Positions 37,611 to 46,287 of a stretch of 64,000 nt of DNA are shown one piece after another. The notes beneath the pieces were generated by a model that was not told where the DNA came from, did not search any database, and worked only from the letters and a program-made list of their open reading frames with translations. Position numbers and translations under genes: made by a program. Location of the stretch: the NCBI GenBank assembly GCA_934351925.1, contig CAKRJT010000013.1, forward strand, positions 1 to 64,000, given 5' to 3'. Position 1 is the stretch's first letter; every line of letters starts with the position of its first letter. This stretch comes from an uncultured Lachnospiraceae bacterium. Its GTDB lineage: Bacteria; Bacillota; Clostridia; Lachnospirales; Lachnospiraceae.

Positions 37611-38558
37611 TCAAAAGTACCTTTCACAGTATTCAAGGGACAGTTCTAAAAACTGCTTCAGCATATCGAGGTCACGGTACATACCGTGATTACAGTTGGG
37701 AAATTCAAAATAATCATACTCTACACCGTTATCTTCTAATGCAGAAACCAATTTGTACTTTAACTCTTTCGGTACGAGATGGTCTTTCAGCCCATATCCC
37801 AGTAATGTGGGAACAGAGTTTTCATTTACCAGCCTTGCGGGAGAAATCATATCGACATACTTCTCATATTCGCCGCTTTTGATAATTTCCTCTGTAATAT
37901 TTACGCCTGTCATCATAGAAAGAAATTCAGCATCGGTATCGAGCTTGTTGACTTTTTTTAGTATATCCCAATCGCTCGGTTCAAAGTCAGCAGGTGCGGC
38001 AAGTTGAAACACAAATTTCACAGAAACGACGGAGGTTTCGGCACAGGTGTAGGCATAATTCATTGCAAGCGTTCCGCCTGCGGAAACACCGCAGGTTGCC
38101 ATACCATCAAGGGTATAACCGAGTTCTTTGCACTTTTCGTTGATTGCGTTCACACACTCTTTTATTTCCGTGTTCATTTTCACAAGGCTTGCGTCCTCTT
38201 GAACAGTTTGAAGAGAGTAGTCAAGTGAAGCTGCAATATACCCCTTTGAAGCGTAATATTTGCACCAAACTTCTCCGTCCTCTTTCGCACCGGAATTAAA
38301 ACTGCCACCATGGATAAAAAGAATAAGCTGCTGTGCGTTTCCCATATCAAGGTTTGCAGGAACATACAAATCGTATTTATGTCCGTAATCATTTTCATAG
38401 TTTAAGTCGTTGTAAATCGTCCCTACGGTATCGTCCCATTTGACCTGCATCAGCCTCATAGGTGCCGAACCGAGCAAATTTACTCTGATTAAAGCACTGA
38501 CGGTAAACACGATAACGAATAGTATACTCCAAAGTGTTATTTTTGTTCTTTTCTTCAT
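37611..38558 (-). CDS. Membrane-anchored alpha/beta hydrolase, second copy
   Basis: This 315-aa protein has an N-terminal membrane helix (residues 9-28) and an alpha/beta-hydrolase fold: oxyanion loop FIHGGSFNSG, nucleophile CGVSAGG, Asp in LLGYGLKDHLV and His in FPNCNHGMY. It looks like an esterase/lipase of the HSL type acting outside. It is clearly paralogous to the product of 38709-39695 (shared VGTIYNDLNYE-type block near residue 45). AAGGTGGTGG precedes the ATG, 12 bp after the 38-aa gene. The substrate is unknown; short acyl esters or acetylated sugars are possible. Confidence 0.8.
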   Translation of the reverse strand: MKKRTKITLWSILFVIVFTVSALIRVNLLGSAPMRLMQVKWDDTVGTIYNDLNYENDYGHKYDLYVPANLDMGNAQQLILFIHGGSFNSGAKEDGEVWCKYYASKGYIAASLDYSLQTVQEDASLVKMNTEIKECVNAINEKCKELGYTLDGMATCGVSAGGTLAMNYAYTCAETSVVSVKFVFQLAAPADFEPSDWDILKKVNKLDTDAEFLSMMTGVNITEEIIKSGEYEKYVDMISPARLVNENSVPTLLGYGLKDHLVPKELKYKLVSALEDNGVEYDYFEFPNCNHGMYRDLDMLKQFLELSLEYCERYF

Positions 38559-38570
38559 ACCACCACCACC

Positions 38571-38687
38571 TTATATCAAATTGTCGAGCAATAATTCCCC
38601 GACAACCATGCCAAGTATGACGGCAAAGATTATTACGGCAATGGTTATGCCGATATTGATGAAAACTTTCTTTCTTTTCTTGTCCAT
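38571..38687 (-). CDS. 38-aa membrane peptide
   Basis: An ATG at 38687 opens 38 codons ending in TAA at 38571. The peptide starts MDKKRKK and continues with one hydrophobic helix (INIGITIAVIIFAVILGMVV), then ELLLDNLI. It sits between two paralogous hydrolase genes at exactly the position of the 44-aa membrane peptide at 39692-39826. Its ribosome binding site (GAAAG) is weak. The repeated arrangement supports it being real. Confidence 0.6.
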   Translation of the reverse strand: MDKKRKKVFINIGITIAVIIFAVILGMVVGELLLDNLI

Positions 38688-38708
38688 ACAATGTTCACGC
38701 TTTCATTA

Positions 38709-39695
38709 TTATTTCACAGGCATATACTTATCAAGATATTCTTCCATCTTTTGATTATACAGATGAGATTCTTTGTTATCATTCTGCAAGCCGTGTCCGG
38801 AGTGCTCGCAGACAATATATTCGTGCGGCACATTATGTTCCGTCAAAGCCTTATCAAGACGAAAAGACGCTTCAAAGGATTGCACCTTGTCAAACTTACC
38901 ATACGCTAAAACAGACGGAACTGTGTTTTCGTCAATCCACAAAAGAGCGGAAATGTCCTTGATTGCTTCATCATATTCCGGTGTTCCAAACATATCGGGA
39001 GAAATCTCTTTGCCAGCCATCACGCTAAACAGTCCTGCGGCGGCAGCTCTGCTTTCTTCCGTATCCTTGTCCAGACCATAACAGCCCCAATCCTCCGGAT
39101 AGAAGCTGGAAGGACCGACAGCACCGAACACCATTTTCACAGGAACGGGAGAAGTTTCTTCATCACGATAGGCATACAGCATTGCAAGACAATGACCTGC
39201 CGAACCGCCGCCGATGGACATTTCATCTACATGATATCCGAGTTTCTCCGCTTCTGCAATAACTACGGGCATACTCTCTTTAATTTCCATTGACTGGGAA
39301 TAAACGCTGGCTTCCGGGTGTGCTTCGTCACGCAAGGTGTAGTTAATTCCTGCCGCTACATAACCTTTGGAACACAGCCATTTTAGGATTTGTTCATCAT
39401 CGGATTTATCACCAGTGGTAAATCCGCCTGCGTGGAGATAAACCACCAATCCGTAGTTTTCTTTCGTATTATCTGCCGGGACATAGAGGTCGAATTTGTT
39501 AGCGTCCTTCTCTCCGTATGTAATATCCTTATAAACTGTGCCGACAGAATCGCTCCACTCCGCCGTAAAATCTTTTGTCCAGGACGGTTGGACAAACTTG
39601 CTTACCACGCCAATTATCAATGCGGCAATAAAAACACCGCTATAAATAAATGCCCACATAATCTTACTGCCTTTCTTTTGTTTTGTTCTTATCAT
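38709..39695 (-). CDS. Membrane-anchored alpha/beta hydrolase, first copy
   Basis: This 328-aa protein has an N-terminal helix (residues 12-33) and the hydrolase motifs YLHAGGFTTG, GGGSAGHCLA (Ser nucleophile), LAYGKFDKVQ and CEHSGHGLQ (His). Note HAGG instead of HGG at the oxyanion loop. Its ATG overlaps the stop of the 44-aa peptide gene (ATGA), so the two are coupled. With its paralogue at 37611-38558 it forms a duplicated peptide-plus-hydrolase module. A TetR gene is divergent. Confidence 0.8.
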   Translation of the reverse strand: MIRTKQKKGSKIMWAFIYSGVFIAALIIGVVSKFVQPSWTKDFTAEWSDSVGTVYKDITYGEKDANKFDLYVPADNTKENYGLVVYLHAGGFTTGDKSDDEQILKWLCSKGYVAAGINYTLRDEAHPEASVYSQSMEIKESMPVVIAEAEKLGYHVDEMSIGGGSAGHCLAMLYAYRDEETSPVPVKMVFGAVGPSSFYPEDWGCYGLDKDTEESRAAAAGLFSVMAGKEISPDMFGTPEYDEAIKDISALLWIDENTVPSVLAYGKFDKVQSFEASFRLDKALTEHNVPHEYIVCEHSGHGLQNDNKESHLYNQKMEEYLDKYMPVK

Positions 39696-39826
39696 AAGAT
39701 GTTACCCCCAAACAGCGTGCCGCCCATTAAGAGATTCAGGAAACCTCTTACCGCCAATCTGCCGAGAACAATGCCGACAATGATGATTATCGCTAAAATT
39801 ATGAGTCGTTTTTGAATGAGTGTCAT
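39692..39826 (-). CDS. 44-aa membrane peptide
   Basis: ATG 39826 has AAAGGA well placed, and the frame ends at TGA 39692, which overlaps the hydrolase start. The peptide has a basic start (MTLIQKRL), a hydrophobic helix (IILAIIIIVGIVLGRLAV) and a Gly-rich tail. It is the first gene of the hydrolase operon and pairs with the 38-aa peptide gene. Function unknown. Confidence 0.65.
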   Translation of the reverse strand: MTLIQKRLIILAIIIIVGIVLGRLAVRGFLNLLMGGTLFGGNIL

Positions 39827-39850
39827 TTTTCTGTTCCTTTCCTTTGTTTA

Positions 39851-39899
39851 TTGACTTTGCTCAACTTCTGTGATATTATTTTGATGATACACTTGTATC
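39851..39899 (+). promoter_or_regulatory. Promoter and operator candidate for the TetR gene
   Basis: TTGACT (39851-39856), 17 bases, TATTAT (39874-39879) make a strong promoter on the plus strand. Just downstream, GATACACTTGTATC (39886-39899) is a 5-bp-arm palindrome in the usual place for a TetR operator. GATACA recurs at the TetR start. Repression of the divergent hydrolase operon from here is plausible. Confidence 0.6.
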
Positions 39900-39951
39900 G
39901 CTGTTACAATTATATCTGCATTATTTATTGCAGTCAATAGGAGGAGAGAAA

Positions 39952-40494
39952 ATGATACAAAAGTCAAAAAGTGTATCACCGATGAGCAATGAAGGTAGAA
40001 ACGCCTATGTGATTGAACATATAAATGAAGCACTTTTCGGTCTGCTTAAAGAAAAATCCCTTAATGAAATTTCCATAAGTGAGATATGCGAAACTGCCGG
40101 TGTCGGAAGAATGTCTTTTTACCGCAATTACGAAAGCAAAGAGGATGTAATAAAGAAACAACTCCTGCAACTGATACAGGAGTGGGAAAAGGATTATGAG
40201 GGTAAAAATGACCCAACCTATTTTTCCGAAAGCCTATTGCGACATTACTATAAGCACAAAGACTTTTATCTGCTTCTTTACAATCAGGGCTTATCCAATA
40301 TGCTTCTCGAAACACTCCGAGTTTCAGTCAAGCTCGAGGAAGCGAATAACAATTTGGAAAGATACGCAAAATCAATGATAGCCGGAATGATTTGGGGATG
40401 GATTGACGAATGGATGCGTCAGGGTATGCCCGAAACGCCGGAGGAAATTGTTTTGCTTACCGCCCAACTTAATAAAGAGCAGCCAAAACAATAA
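39952..40494 (+). CDS. TetR/AcrR-family regulator
   Basis: I use ATG 39952 after GGAGGAGAG; an in-frame start 24 bases earlier lacks a site. The 180-aa protein has an N-terminal HTH (LNEISISEICETAGVGRMSF, then YRNYESKEDVIKKQ) and a C-terminal helical domain with WGWIDEWMRQGMPETPEE. It lies divergent from the peptide-hydrolase operon and just ahead of the patatin gene. The likely target is the palindrome between them; the ligand may be a lipid or drug. Confidence 0.87.
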   Translation: MIQKSKSVSPMSNEGRNAYVIEHINEALFGLLKEKSLNEISISEICETAGVGRMSFYRNYESKEDVIKKQLLQLIQEWEKDYEGKNDPTYFSESLLRHYYKHKDFYLLLYNQGLSNMLLETLRVSVKLEEANNNLERYAKSMIAGMIWGWIDEWMRQGMPETPEEIVLLTAQLNKEQPKQ

Positions 40495-40517
40495 TCAAAA
40501 TATGTGAGGAAACCATT

Positions 40518-41357
40518 ATGAAAATCGGATTGGTATTAGAAGGCGGTGCTATGCGTGGAATGTTCACCGCCGGTGTTTTAGACACATTTCTTGATAATGA
40601 CATCAAGATGGATTCCGTGGTCGGTGTTTCCGCCGGAGCATTGTTCGGTGTAAACTATCTGTCAGGACAAAAAGGCAGGGTAATCCGCTATAACAAGAGG
40701 TTTAACAAAGACAAAAACTATATGGGATTTCGCCCCTTGCTTCGTGAGGGTAATATTGTCAGCACAAAATATGCCTACGAAGATGTTCCGAAAACCCTTG
40801 ACCCCTTTGATGATGAAGCGTACAAAAAGTCAAATGTTCCTTTTTATGCTGTGGTTACAAATGTTGCTACCGGAAACCCGGAATACATACAAATACACAG
40901 CGTATTTGAACAGATGGACACTTTAAGAGCGTCCGGCTCTATGCCCTTTGTTTCAAAGCCTGTGGCAATCGGTGACAAGAAATACCTTGACGGAGGAATT
41001 GCTGACAGTATTCCTTTTGAATGGCTTGCCGGTCAAGGTTGCGACAAGCTGATTGTAATTCTTACTCGTGATATGGAATACCGAAAGAAACCGATGTCTC
41101 CGGTCTTAGTTAAGTTGTATGGAAGAAAATATCCCAAAATTGCCGAGAGATTATTACAGCGTCACAATAACTATAATCGTGCCGTGGAAGAATTAAGAAA
41201 ATGGGAAGCCGATGGAAAAGCTATGGTGATTCGTCCGTCAAGCCCTATTGAAATCGGGAGAATTGAGAAAAATCCCGACAAACTGCAAGCGGTATATGAG
41301 CTTGGAGTAAAAGACGGCAATGCCAATCTGCAAAAAATTAAAGACTTTATAAAATAA
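40518..41357 (+). CDS. Patatin-like phospholipase
   Basis: This 279-aa soluble protein has the patatin fold: oxyanion loop LEGGAMRGMF, nucleophile elbow VGVSAGA (Ser) and catalytic Asp in KKYLDGGIADSIPF. It should hydrolyse acyl esters of lipids in the cytoplasm or at the membrane face. GAGGAAAC precedes the ATG, 23 bp after the TetR stop, so the two are one operon. Together with the two surface hydrolases this looks like a TetR-controlled ester-hydrolysis cluster. Confidence 0.88.
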   Translation: MKIGLVLEGGAMRGMFTAGVLDTFLDNDIKMDSVVGVSAGALFGVNYLSGQKGRVIRYNKRFNKDKNYMGFRPLLREGNIVSTKYAYEDVPKTLDPFDDEAYKKSNVPFYAVVTNVATGNPEYIQIHSVFEQMDTLRASGSMPFVSKPVAIGDKKYLDGGIADSIPFEWLAGQGCDKLIVILTRDMEYRKKPMSPVLVKLYGRKYPKIAERLLQRHNNYNRAVEELRKWEADGKAMVIRPSSPIEIGRIEKNPDKLQAVYELGVKDGNANLQKIKDFIK

Positions 41358-41708
41358 AATCGTAATCAACACAATAAACAGTATTTCTTTGCCTATGCCC
41401 AGACCTTACAGTATTCCCGCATTTCAGTAAAATATTCAAAAAGTCTTCGTGTTTGGCATAGAAAATCTTGATAGCCGAACATTCGTTCTATATAATAACT
41501 TCGGTGACAGTTTAACCGTCACGGACAACTGAATATTGATGGAAGATTGTAGTCGGCAAACCCGAATACAAGGACGGAAAACGATACCAGAGCGCAGAAA
41601 TCCACTACAACGGTGTGGATTATCCGTGAACCCTCTCCCGAAGCAATCCGGTATCATTGGGGGCAAAATACCTTTTGACCCCAACATCATATTATGTCAT
41701 TATTTATG
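41358..41708. other. 350-bp stretch without an intact gene, with a terminator
   Basis: A plus-strand remnant reads WKIVVGKPEYKDGKRYQ followed by SAEIHYNGVDYP and a stop (about 41545-41630); I cannot assign it. A hairpin GGGGGCAAAA/TTTTGACCCC (41659-41682) follows and probably ends both the patatin operon and the convergent exporter gene. Confidence 0.5.
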
Positions 41709-44480
41709 TTATTCAACCGACTTAAGCGACTCTGCCATATTGATTTTATTAAGCTTAAAATACATAAGCAGATTTACCGCTATGGCAAATACAAAAGTGA
41801 GCACAACACTTAATATATAGCTCGTGAGCGTTACCCTGCTCTCAAAGTATACAGCCTCAACATTGATGCACTCCATGATGAACATGTGCAGAAGCTTTCC
41901 AAGACCAAGACCTAACAGCGCTCCTATTCCGGTTAAGATAAAGTTCTCCCTGAACACATACGAAGCTGTCTCCCACGAATAGAAGCCCAGCACCTTGATT
42001 GTTGCAATCTCCCTTATTCTTTCGGTAATATTTATGTTCGTAAGGTTATAAAGCACAACAAACGCAAGTGCAGCAGCAAGCACGATTACAAGGAGCACCA
42101 CATAATTTATGCTCGATATCATATTGTTGAACTGGCTCTCCGTATCCGCATTGACACCTGCCGAACTCACATCGTCCGTGGACAGCAGGTCTGCCACTGT
42201 CTGATGTGCGTCCCTTCCATTCCTCAGTGAGGCATATATTGTTCTGTACTCCGGCTCATGCCCATAAGCCGATAAATAAGTCTCCTTGGAGATAAAAACA
42301 TAGTTGAACACATAATTCTTACATACAGCGGCAACCGTGACCGTCATAGTGTTAAAATCATCATCCGTAATTGTCAGTGTATCGCCCTTTTTCACTCCAA
42401 GTATCTTTGCAAGTCTCCTTGTAAGTATCGCTTCTCCCTCTGCAGGGTATGTGAGCGCCTCACCGCTCTTATAGCTTAAGAAATTATACTGCTTTTTAAA
42501 ATCCTCCTCATTCTCAGGAATTATGATATTAGAGGACTTCTTATTGCTGCCGCTCACGATATCCATCGTCGAAGAGTTAAGAAAGGCATAGCTGTCAAAA
42601 TACTCCTCAAATTCATCTCCAAGCTTCTGCCTTTCCGTCTCATCCGCTGCCTCCCCAAGGGTAAGTGTCATATCGTATACCGATATCTCACGGTACTGTG
42701 CACTTACAATATCGCTAAAGGAATCCTTAAGTCCAAGTGCAGCGACAACAAGTGCACTGCAGCCGCCAATTCCCATTATCATCATAATGAAACGCTTTTT
42801 GTACCTGAAAACATTTCTTATGGAGACCTTTTTCAAAAAGCTGAGTCTCTTCCAGATAAATCCTGCACGCTCCAGCAGAATCCTCTTTCCGCTCTTAGGT
42901 GCCTTAGGGCGTATCAGCATGGCAGGTGAGCTGTGGAACTGTGCGGCACATGAAAAATATGTCGCTCCCATTGAGCAGAGCACCGCCGCCGCAATTGATA
43001 TTATCCCTATTCTTATATCCCAGACGTATGTAAGCTCAGCGAAGTCATACAACATTCCGTAACCCATCCAGATTACCTTCGGGAACAACAGATTGCCTGC
43101 CACATATCCGAATATTGAGCCTCCCACCGCCGCCGAACCAGAATAAAACAGATACTTTGCCATGACAGCACCCTCACTGTAGCCAAGAGCCTTAAGCACT
43201 CCTATCTGTGTCCTCTCATCCTCTACCATCCGCGTCATGGTGGTCATGCACACAAGCGCTGCAACGGCAAAAAAGAAAATCGGAAAAACCGCCGCAACCT
43301 GATTGACTATATTGCTGTCATTATCGAAGCTTGCATAGCCTACATTGGTATTCCTGTCAAGAAGATACACCGTCGGCTTCTTCAGCTCGTCAAGCTTACT
43401 CTGCGCATCGTCAATCTCTGTCTGTGCATCGGCACGCTCAGCTTCAAGCTCCTTAATTCCATCGGCATACTCTGCATATCCATCCTCAAGCTGCCTGCGG
43501 GCCTCATCAAGCTGCGCCTGTGCATCATCAAACATGCCCTCCGTATTCATTCCGGCAAGCTCAAGTGCCTGACGTGCTGCATCCACCTCATTCTGCTTCT
43601 CATCAAGCTCCTTTTCGGAGTCCTGAAGCCTGGTGTAGGCATCGTCCAACTCCTTACGTGCCTTCGCAAGTTCGTCTTCAAGCTCTTCTTTCGCGTCTTC
43701 TATCTTGCCGGCAGCCTCACTGTAGAGCCTGTCATACCTCTTATCCGCAATTGCCTGCACGGAAGCCTTGAGTACATCGGTGTGTGAATCAATGTACGAA
43801 TCATACTCATCCGAATATATTACCGCATCAGAATCCATCTTTATGTATATCTCGTTATCATACTCCGCTGTGTACGCACCCCTCAGGAAATATGCGAAGC
43901 TCGACACACTGCCATTGCCAACCGAAGCTGTTCCGCGCTCGAAGTTGAGATATAGGGGTGACTGCACGCGCCCCACTATCTTATAGGTGCTGTATTTAAA
44001 GGCGTCCTTCACATCGTCCGTGTTGCTATCAGATATGATAAATTCTTTTCCTATATATCCGCTTCCATAGTACTTGCTGTCGACTATACATTCCCTGTCA
44101 TTTTCCGGGAATCTGCCCTCAACAAGCTCAGGAATATTGATGTTGTCTAACAGCGAATATGTGGCACTCACACATTCTCTTCCATCCTCAAGCGTTTGCA
44201 GCACAGCCTGATTTATGCCGCCCTGCGCGTACTTTACGCCATCGGCTTGTGTTAGCGCCTCCACATCATCAATATCAAAGCCCAGCGTCGAGAGTGCTCT
44301 GAAATCATATAATGCCGTATCGGAAAAATATTTATCCGCCGTAGCAACCATGTCTTCCCTGCACACCTTAAGTCCGGCGAACATGATAACGCCCAGTGCC
44401 ACTATCGAAAATATTGCAAGATACCTCCCCAGACTATGCCTTATCTCACGGAGTGAGGTCTTTTTCATAGCTGATTTCAT
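41709..44480 (-). CDS. FtsX-type ABC exporter permease with coiled coil
   Basis: I start at ATG 44480 (MKSAMKK); an in-frame ATG follows at 44468. The 923-aa protein has the two-module FtsX/MacB layout: helix (about 20-40), an outside region with a long coiled coil (residues about 250-370, Glu/Lys/Ala-rich, e.g. KIEDAKEELEDELAKA), three helices, a second large outside domain and three more helices ending near the C-terminus. Its ATPase partner is encoded 16 bp upstream (44497-45198). Such systems export lipids or peptides, or act on cell-wall hydrolases. The coiled coil may be an envelope-spanning stalk. Confidence 0.85.
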   Translation of the reverse strand: MKSAMKKTSLREIRHSLGRYLAIFSIVALGVIMFAGLKVCREDMVATADKYFSDTALYDFRALSTLGFDIDDVEALTQADGVKYAQGGINQAVLQTLEDGRECVSATYSLLDNINIPELVEGRFPENDRECIVDSKYYGSGYIGKEFIISDSNTDDVKDAFKYSTYKIVGRVQSPLYLNFERGTASVGNGSVSSFAYFLRGAYTAEYDNEIYIKMDSDAVIYSDEYDSYIDSHTDVLKASVQAIADKRYDRLYSEAAGKIEDAKEELEDELAKARKELDDAYTRLQDSEKELDEKQNEVDAARQALELAGMNTEGMFDDAQAQLDEARRQLEDGYAEYADGIKELEAERADAQTEIDDAQSKLDELKKPTVYLLDRNTNVGYASFDNDSNIVNQVAAVFPIFFFAVAALVCMTTMTRMVEDERTQIGVLKALGYSEGAVMAKYLFYSGSAAVGGSIFGYVAGNLLFPKVIWMGYGMLYDFAELTYVWDIRIGIISIAAAVLCSMGATYFSCAAQFHSSPAMLIRPKAPKSGKRILLERAGFIWKRLSFLKKVSIRNVFRYKKRFIMMIMGIGGCSALVVAALGLKDSFSDIVSAQYREISVYDMTLTLGEAADETERQKLGDEFEEYFDSYAFLNSSTMDIVSGSNKKSSNIIIPENEEDFKKQYNFLSYKSGEALTYPAEGEAILTRRLAKILGVKKGDTLTITDDDFNTMTVTVAAVCKNYVFNYVFISKETYLSAYGHEPEYRTIYASLRNGRDAHQTVADLLSTDDVSSAGVNADTESQFNNMISSINYVVLLVIVLAAALAFVVLYNLTNINITERIREIATIKVLGFYSWETASYVFRENFILTGIGALLGLGLGKLLHMFIMECINVEAVYFESRVTLTSYILSVVLTFVFAIAVNLLMYFKLNKINMAESLKSVE

Positions 44481-44496
44481 ATCATACACCCCCTCC

Positions 44497-45198
44497 TTAC
44501 CACTCAATATCCTCCACCGGAACAATGTGTTCATTCTTGACCATGGACGTTACTGTTCCATTCTTCACGGTTATCACCCTGTCCGCCATGGCAGTGAGAG
44601 CGCTGTTGTGGGTTATGACCACCACAGTTTTGCCGTCCCTGCGGCAGGTATCCTGCAAGAGCTTAAGAACCTGTTTACCTGTCGCATAGTCCAATGCGCC
44701 CGTCGGCTCATCGCACAGCAGCAGCTTAGGATTCTTTGCGAGCGCCCTCGCAATCGCCACTCTCTGCTGCTCTCCACCCGAAAGCTGCGCCGGGAAGTTA
44801 GCCGCCCTGTTTTCCAGCCCCACCTGCTTCAAGACCGTCATCGCATCAATAGGCTCCCTGCATATCTGGGAAGCCAGCTCGACATTCTCAAGCGCCGTCA
44901 GATTCTGGACAAGATTATAGAACTGGAACACAAAGCCAATATCATATCTTCTGTAGGTCGTAAGCTGCTTAGGCTTGTAGTCCGATATCCGTTTTCCGTC
45001 AAGTATAACCTCGCCATCGGTCAGTGTATCCATTCCGCCGATAATATTGAGAATGGTCGTCTTTCCTGCTCCCGATGCGCCCACAATAACGCAGAACTCC
45101 CCCTTCTCAATCTCAAAATTCACATCGGAAAGTGCCGATATCGTCACCTCCCCCATCTGATATGTTTTCTTCAAATGCCTGCACTCAACAAATGCCAT
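44497..45198 (-). CDS. ABC exporter ATPase (MacB/LolD-type)
   Basis: I start at ATG 45198 after AAGGAGACAG; a further upstream in-frame start lacks support. The 233-aa ATPase has Walker A GASGAGKT, Q-loop FVFQFYNL, signature LSGGEQQRVA, Walker B LLLCDEPTGALD and H-loop VITHN. It energises the FtsX-like permease encoded directly downstream. Confidence 0.9.
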   Translation of the reverse strand: MAFVECRHLKKTYQMGEVTISALSDVNFEIEKGEFCVIVGASGAGKTTILNIIGGMDTLTDGEVILDGKRISDYKPKQLTTYRRYDIGFVFQFYNLVQNLTALENVELASQICREPIDAMTVLKQVGLENRAANFPAQLSGGEQQRVAIARALAKNPKLLLCDEPTGALDYATGKQVLKLLQDTCRRDGKTVVVITHNSALTAMADRVITVKNGTVTSMVKNEHIVPVEDIEW

Positions 45199-45359
45199 GT
45201 CTGTCTCCTTTCTGCCTTCCTCTGCCGCCATACCTCACATGATGCCATCTGCATATCTGTGTCGCAATGTGAACCTGGCAGATGTTCAAAGAAAATGTGC
45301 GAACTACTAACAATTTTAAGAATTGTGGAAGTACATCTCAAAATCATAACCTATATATA

Positions 45360-45470
45360 AGTTCCAGCTTAGCCTCCGACTATGCAATAGACCAAAAGTT
45401 CCAGCTTAGTCTCCGACTAAGCAATAGACTAAAAGTTCTAGCTTAGTCTCCGACTAAGCTAGAACTTTTG
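45360..45470. repeat. Three 37-bp tandem repeats downstream of the amino-acid ABC genes
   Basis: Units 45360-45396, 45397-45433 and 45434-45470 differ at a few positions. Only the last forms a perfect hairpin (45431-45469: AAAAGTTCTAGCTTAGTC and its complement around TCC), which is the terminator and also codes the last residues of the ATPase (SKVLA-stop). The other two units appear to be decayed copies of that gene end and keep part of the hairpin. Confidence 0.85.
45431..45469 (-). terminator. Terminator overlapping the ATPase stop codon
   Basis: An 18-bp perfect stem with 3-base loop and flanking A4/T4 runs, so it works in both directions. Its 5' arm on the minus strand includes the last codons of the ATPase gene. 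Confidence 0.85.
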
Positions 45471-46287
45471 ATAAAAACTCCTTGAGACGCGGATTCTTAG
45501 GGTTGGAGAAGAACTCCTGAGGCGGAGCACTCTCTAGTATCTGTCCATCATCAATAAAGATTACCCTGTTGGCAACCTCTCTGGCAAATCCCATCTCATG
45601 TGTAACTATAATCATTGTCATTCCCTCTTTTGCAAGCGCCTTCATAAGGTCAAGCACCTCGCCTACCATCTCAGGGTCAAGTGCACTCGTAGGCTCGTCA
45701 AAAAGAATAACATCAGGGTTCATGGCAAGTGCACGGACTATAGCCACTCTCTGCTTCTGTCCACCCGACAATGTCGACGGATACACATCCGCCTTATCCT
45801 GCAATCCGATTCTTCCAAGAAGACTCATGGCATTCTCCCTTGCCTTCTTCTTTATCTCAGTCTTAGTGGTTGTTATCGGTATAAGCTGCTTTTTCTTTTC
45901 CTTGCCCCTGAATATATTGGTGAATCCGGTAATGGCATTTTTACTCTTTGCCTTCCTTAATTCCTGACACTGTACATACACCGGCGCAAGCATGATATTC
46001 TGTATGACTGTCTTATTGGAGAACAGATTAAAATGCTGGAATACCATTCCCATATGTCTCCTGTGAATATTGATATCGACCTTCATATCAGCGATATCGA
46101 CACCGTTAAAGATAATCTGGCCTCCCGTAGGATCCTCCATACAGTTGAGACAGCGAAGGAATGTACTCTTACCGGAGCCCGACGGTCCGATGACAACGAG
46201 GATATCTCCCTTATTTACGGTGAGGTTGATTCCCTTTAATATCTTATTGCTGCCGAAATGCTTCTCAAGATTAATTACGTCTATCAC
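45454..46287 (-). CDS. Polar amino-acid ABC importer ATPase with an insertion
   Basis: This 277-aa ATPase has Walker A GPSGSGKS, Q-loop MVFQHFNLF, signature LSGGQKQRVA, Walker B VILFDEPTSALD and H-loop IVTHEMGFA, all typical of GlnQ-type proteins. Residues about 106-145, a basic segment (AKSKNAITGFTNIFRGKEKK and on), are an insertion after NIMLAPVYV that normal members lack, making the protein about 35 residues longer. Start is GTG 46287 after AAGGAG; it overlaps the permease stop by 17 bp. Its 3' end is inside the terminator. Confidence 0.87.
   Translation of the reverse strand: MIDVINLEKHFGSNKILKGINLTVNKGDILVVIGPSGSGKSTFLRCLNCMEDPTGGQIIFNGVDIADMKVDINIHRRHMGMVFQHFNLFSNKTVIQNIMLAPVYVQCQELRKAKSKNAITGFTNIFRGKEKKKQLIPITTTKTEIKKKARENAMSLLGRIGLQDKADVYPSTLSGGQKQRVAIVRALAMNPDVILFDEPTSALDPEMVGEVLDLMKALAKEGMTMIIVTHEMGFAREVANRVIFIDDGQILESAPPQEFFSNPKNPRLKEFLSKVLA

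Noticed and set aside
44215..45360. A 381-codon plus-strand open frame across the exporter genes
   Set aside because: It runs antisense to two clearly conserved ABC genes and its protein has no family-like motif. It is a by-product of their codon use.
45360..45470. Possible CRISPR array from the 37-bp repeats
   Set aside because: The units touch each other with no spacers, and there are no cas genes. They are tandem copies of a gene-end terminator.
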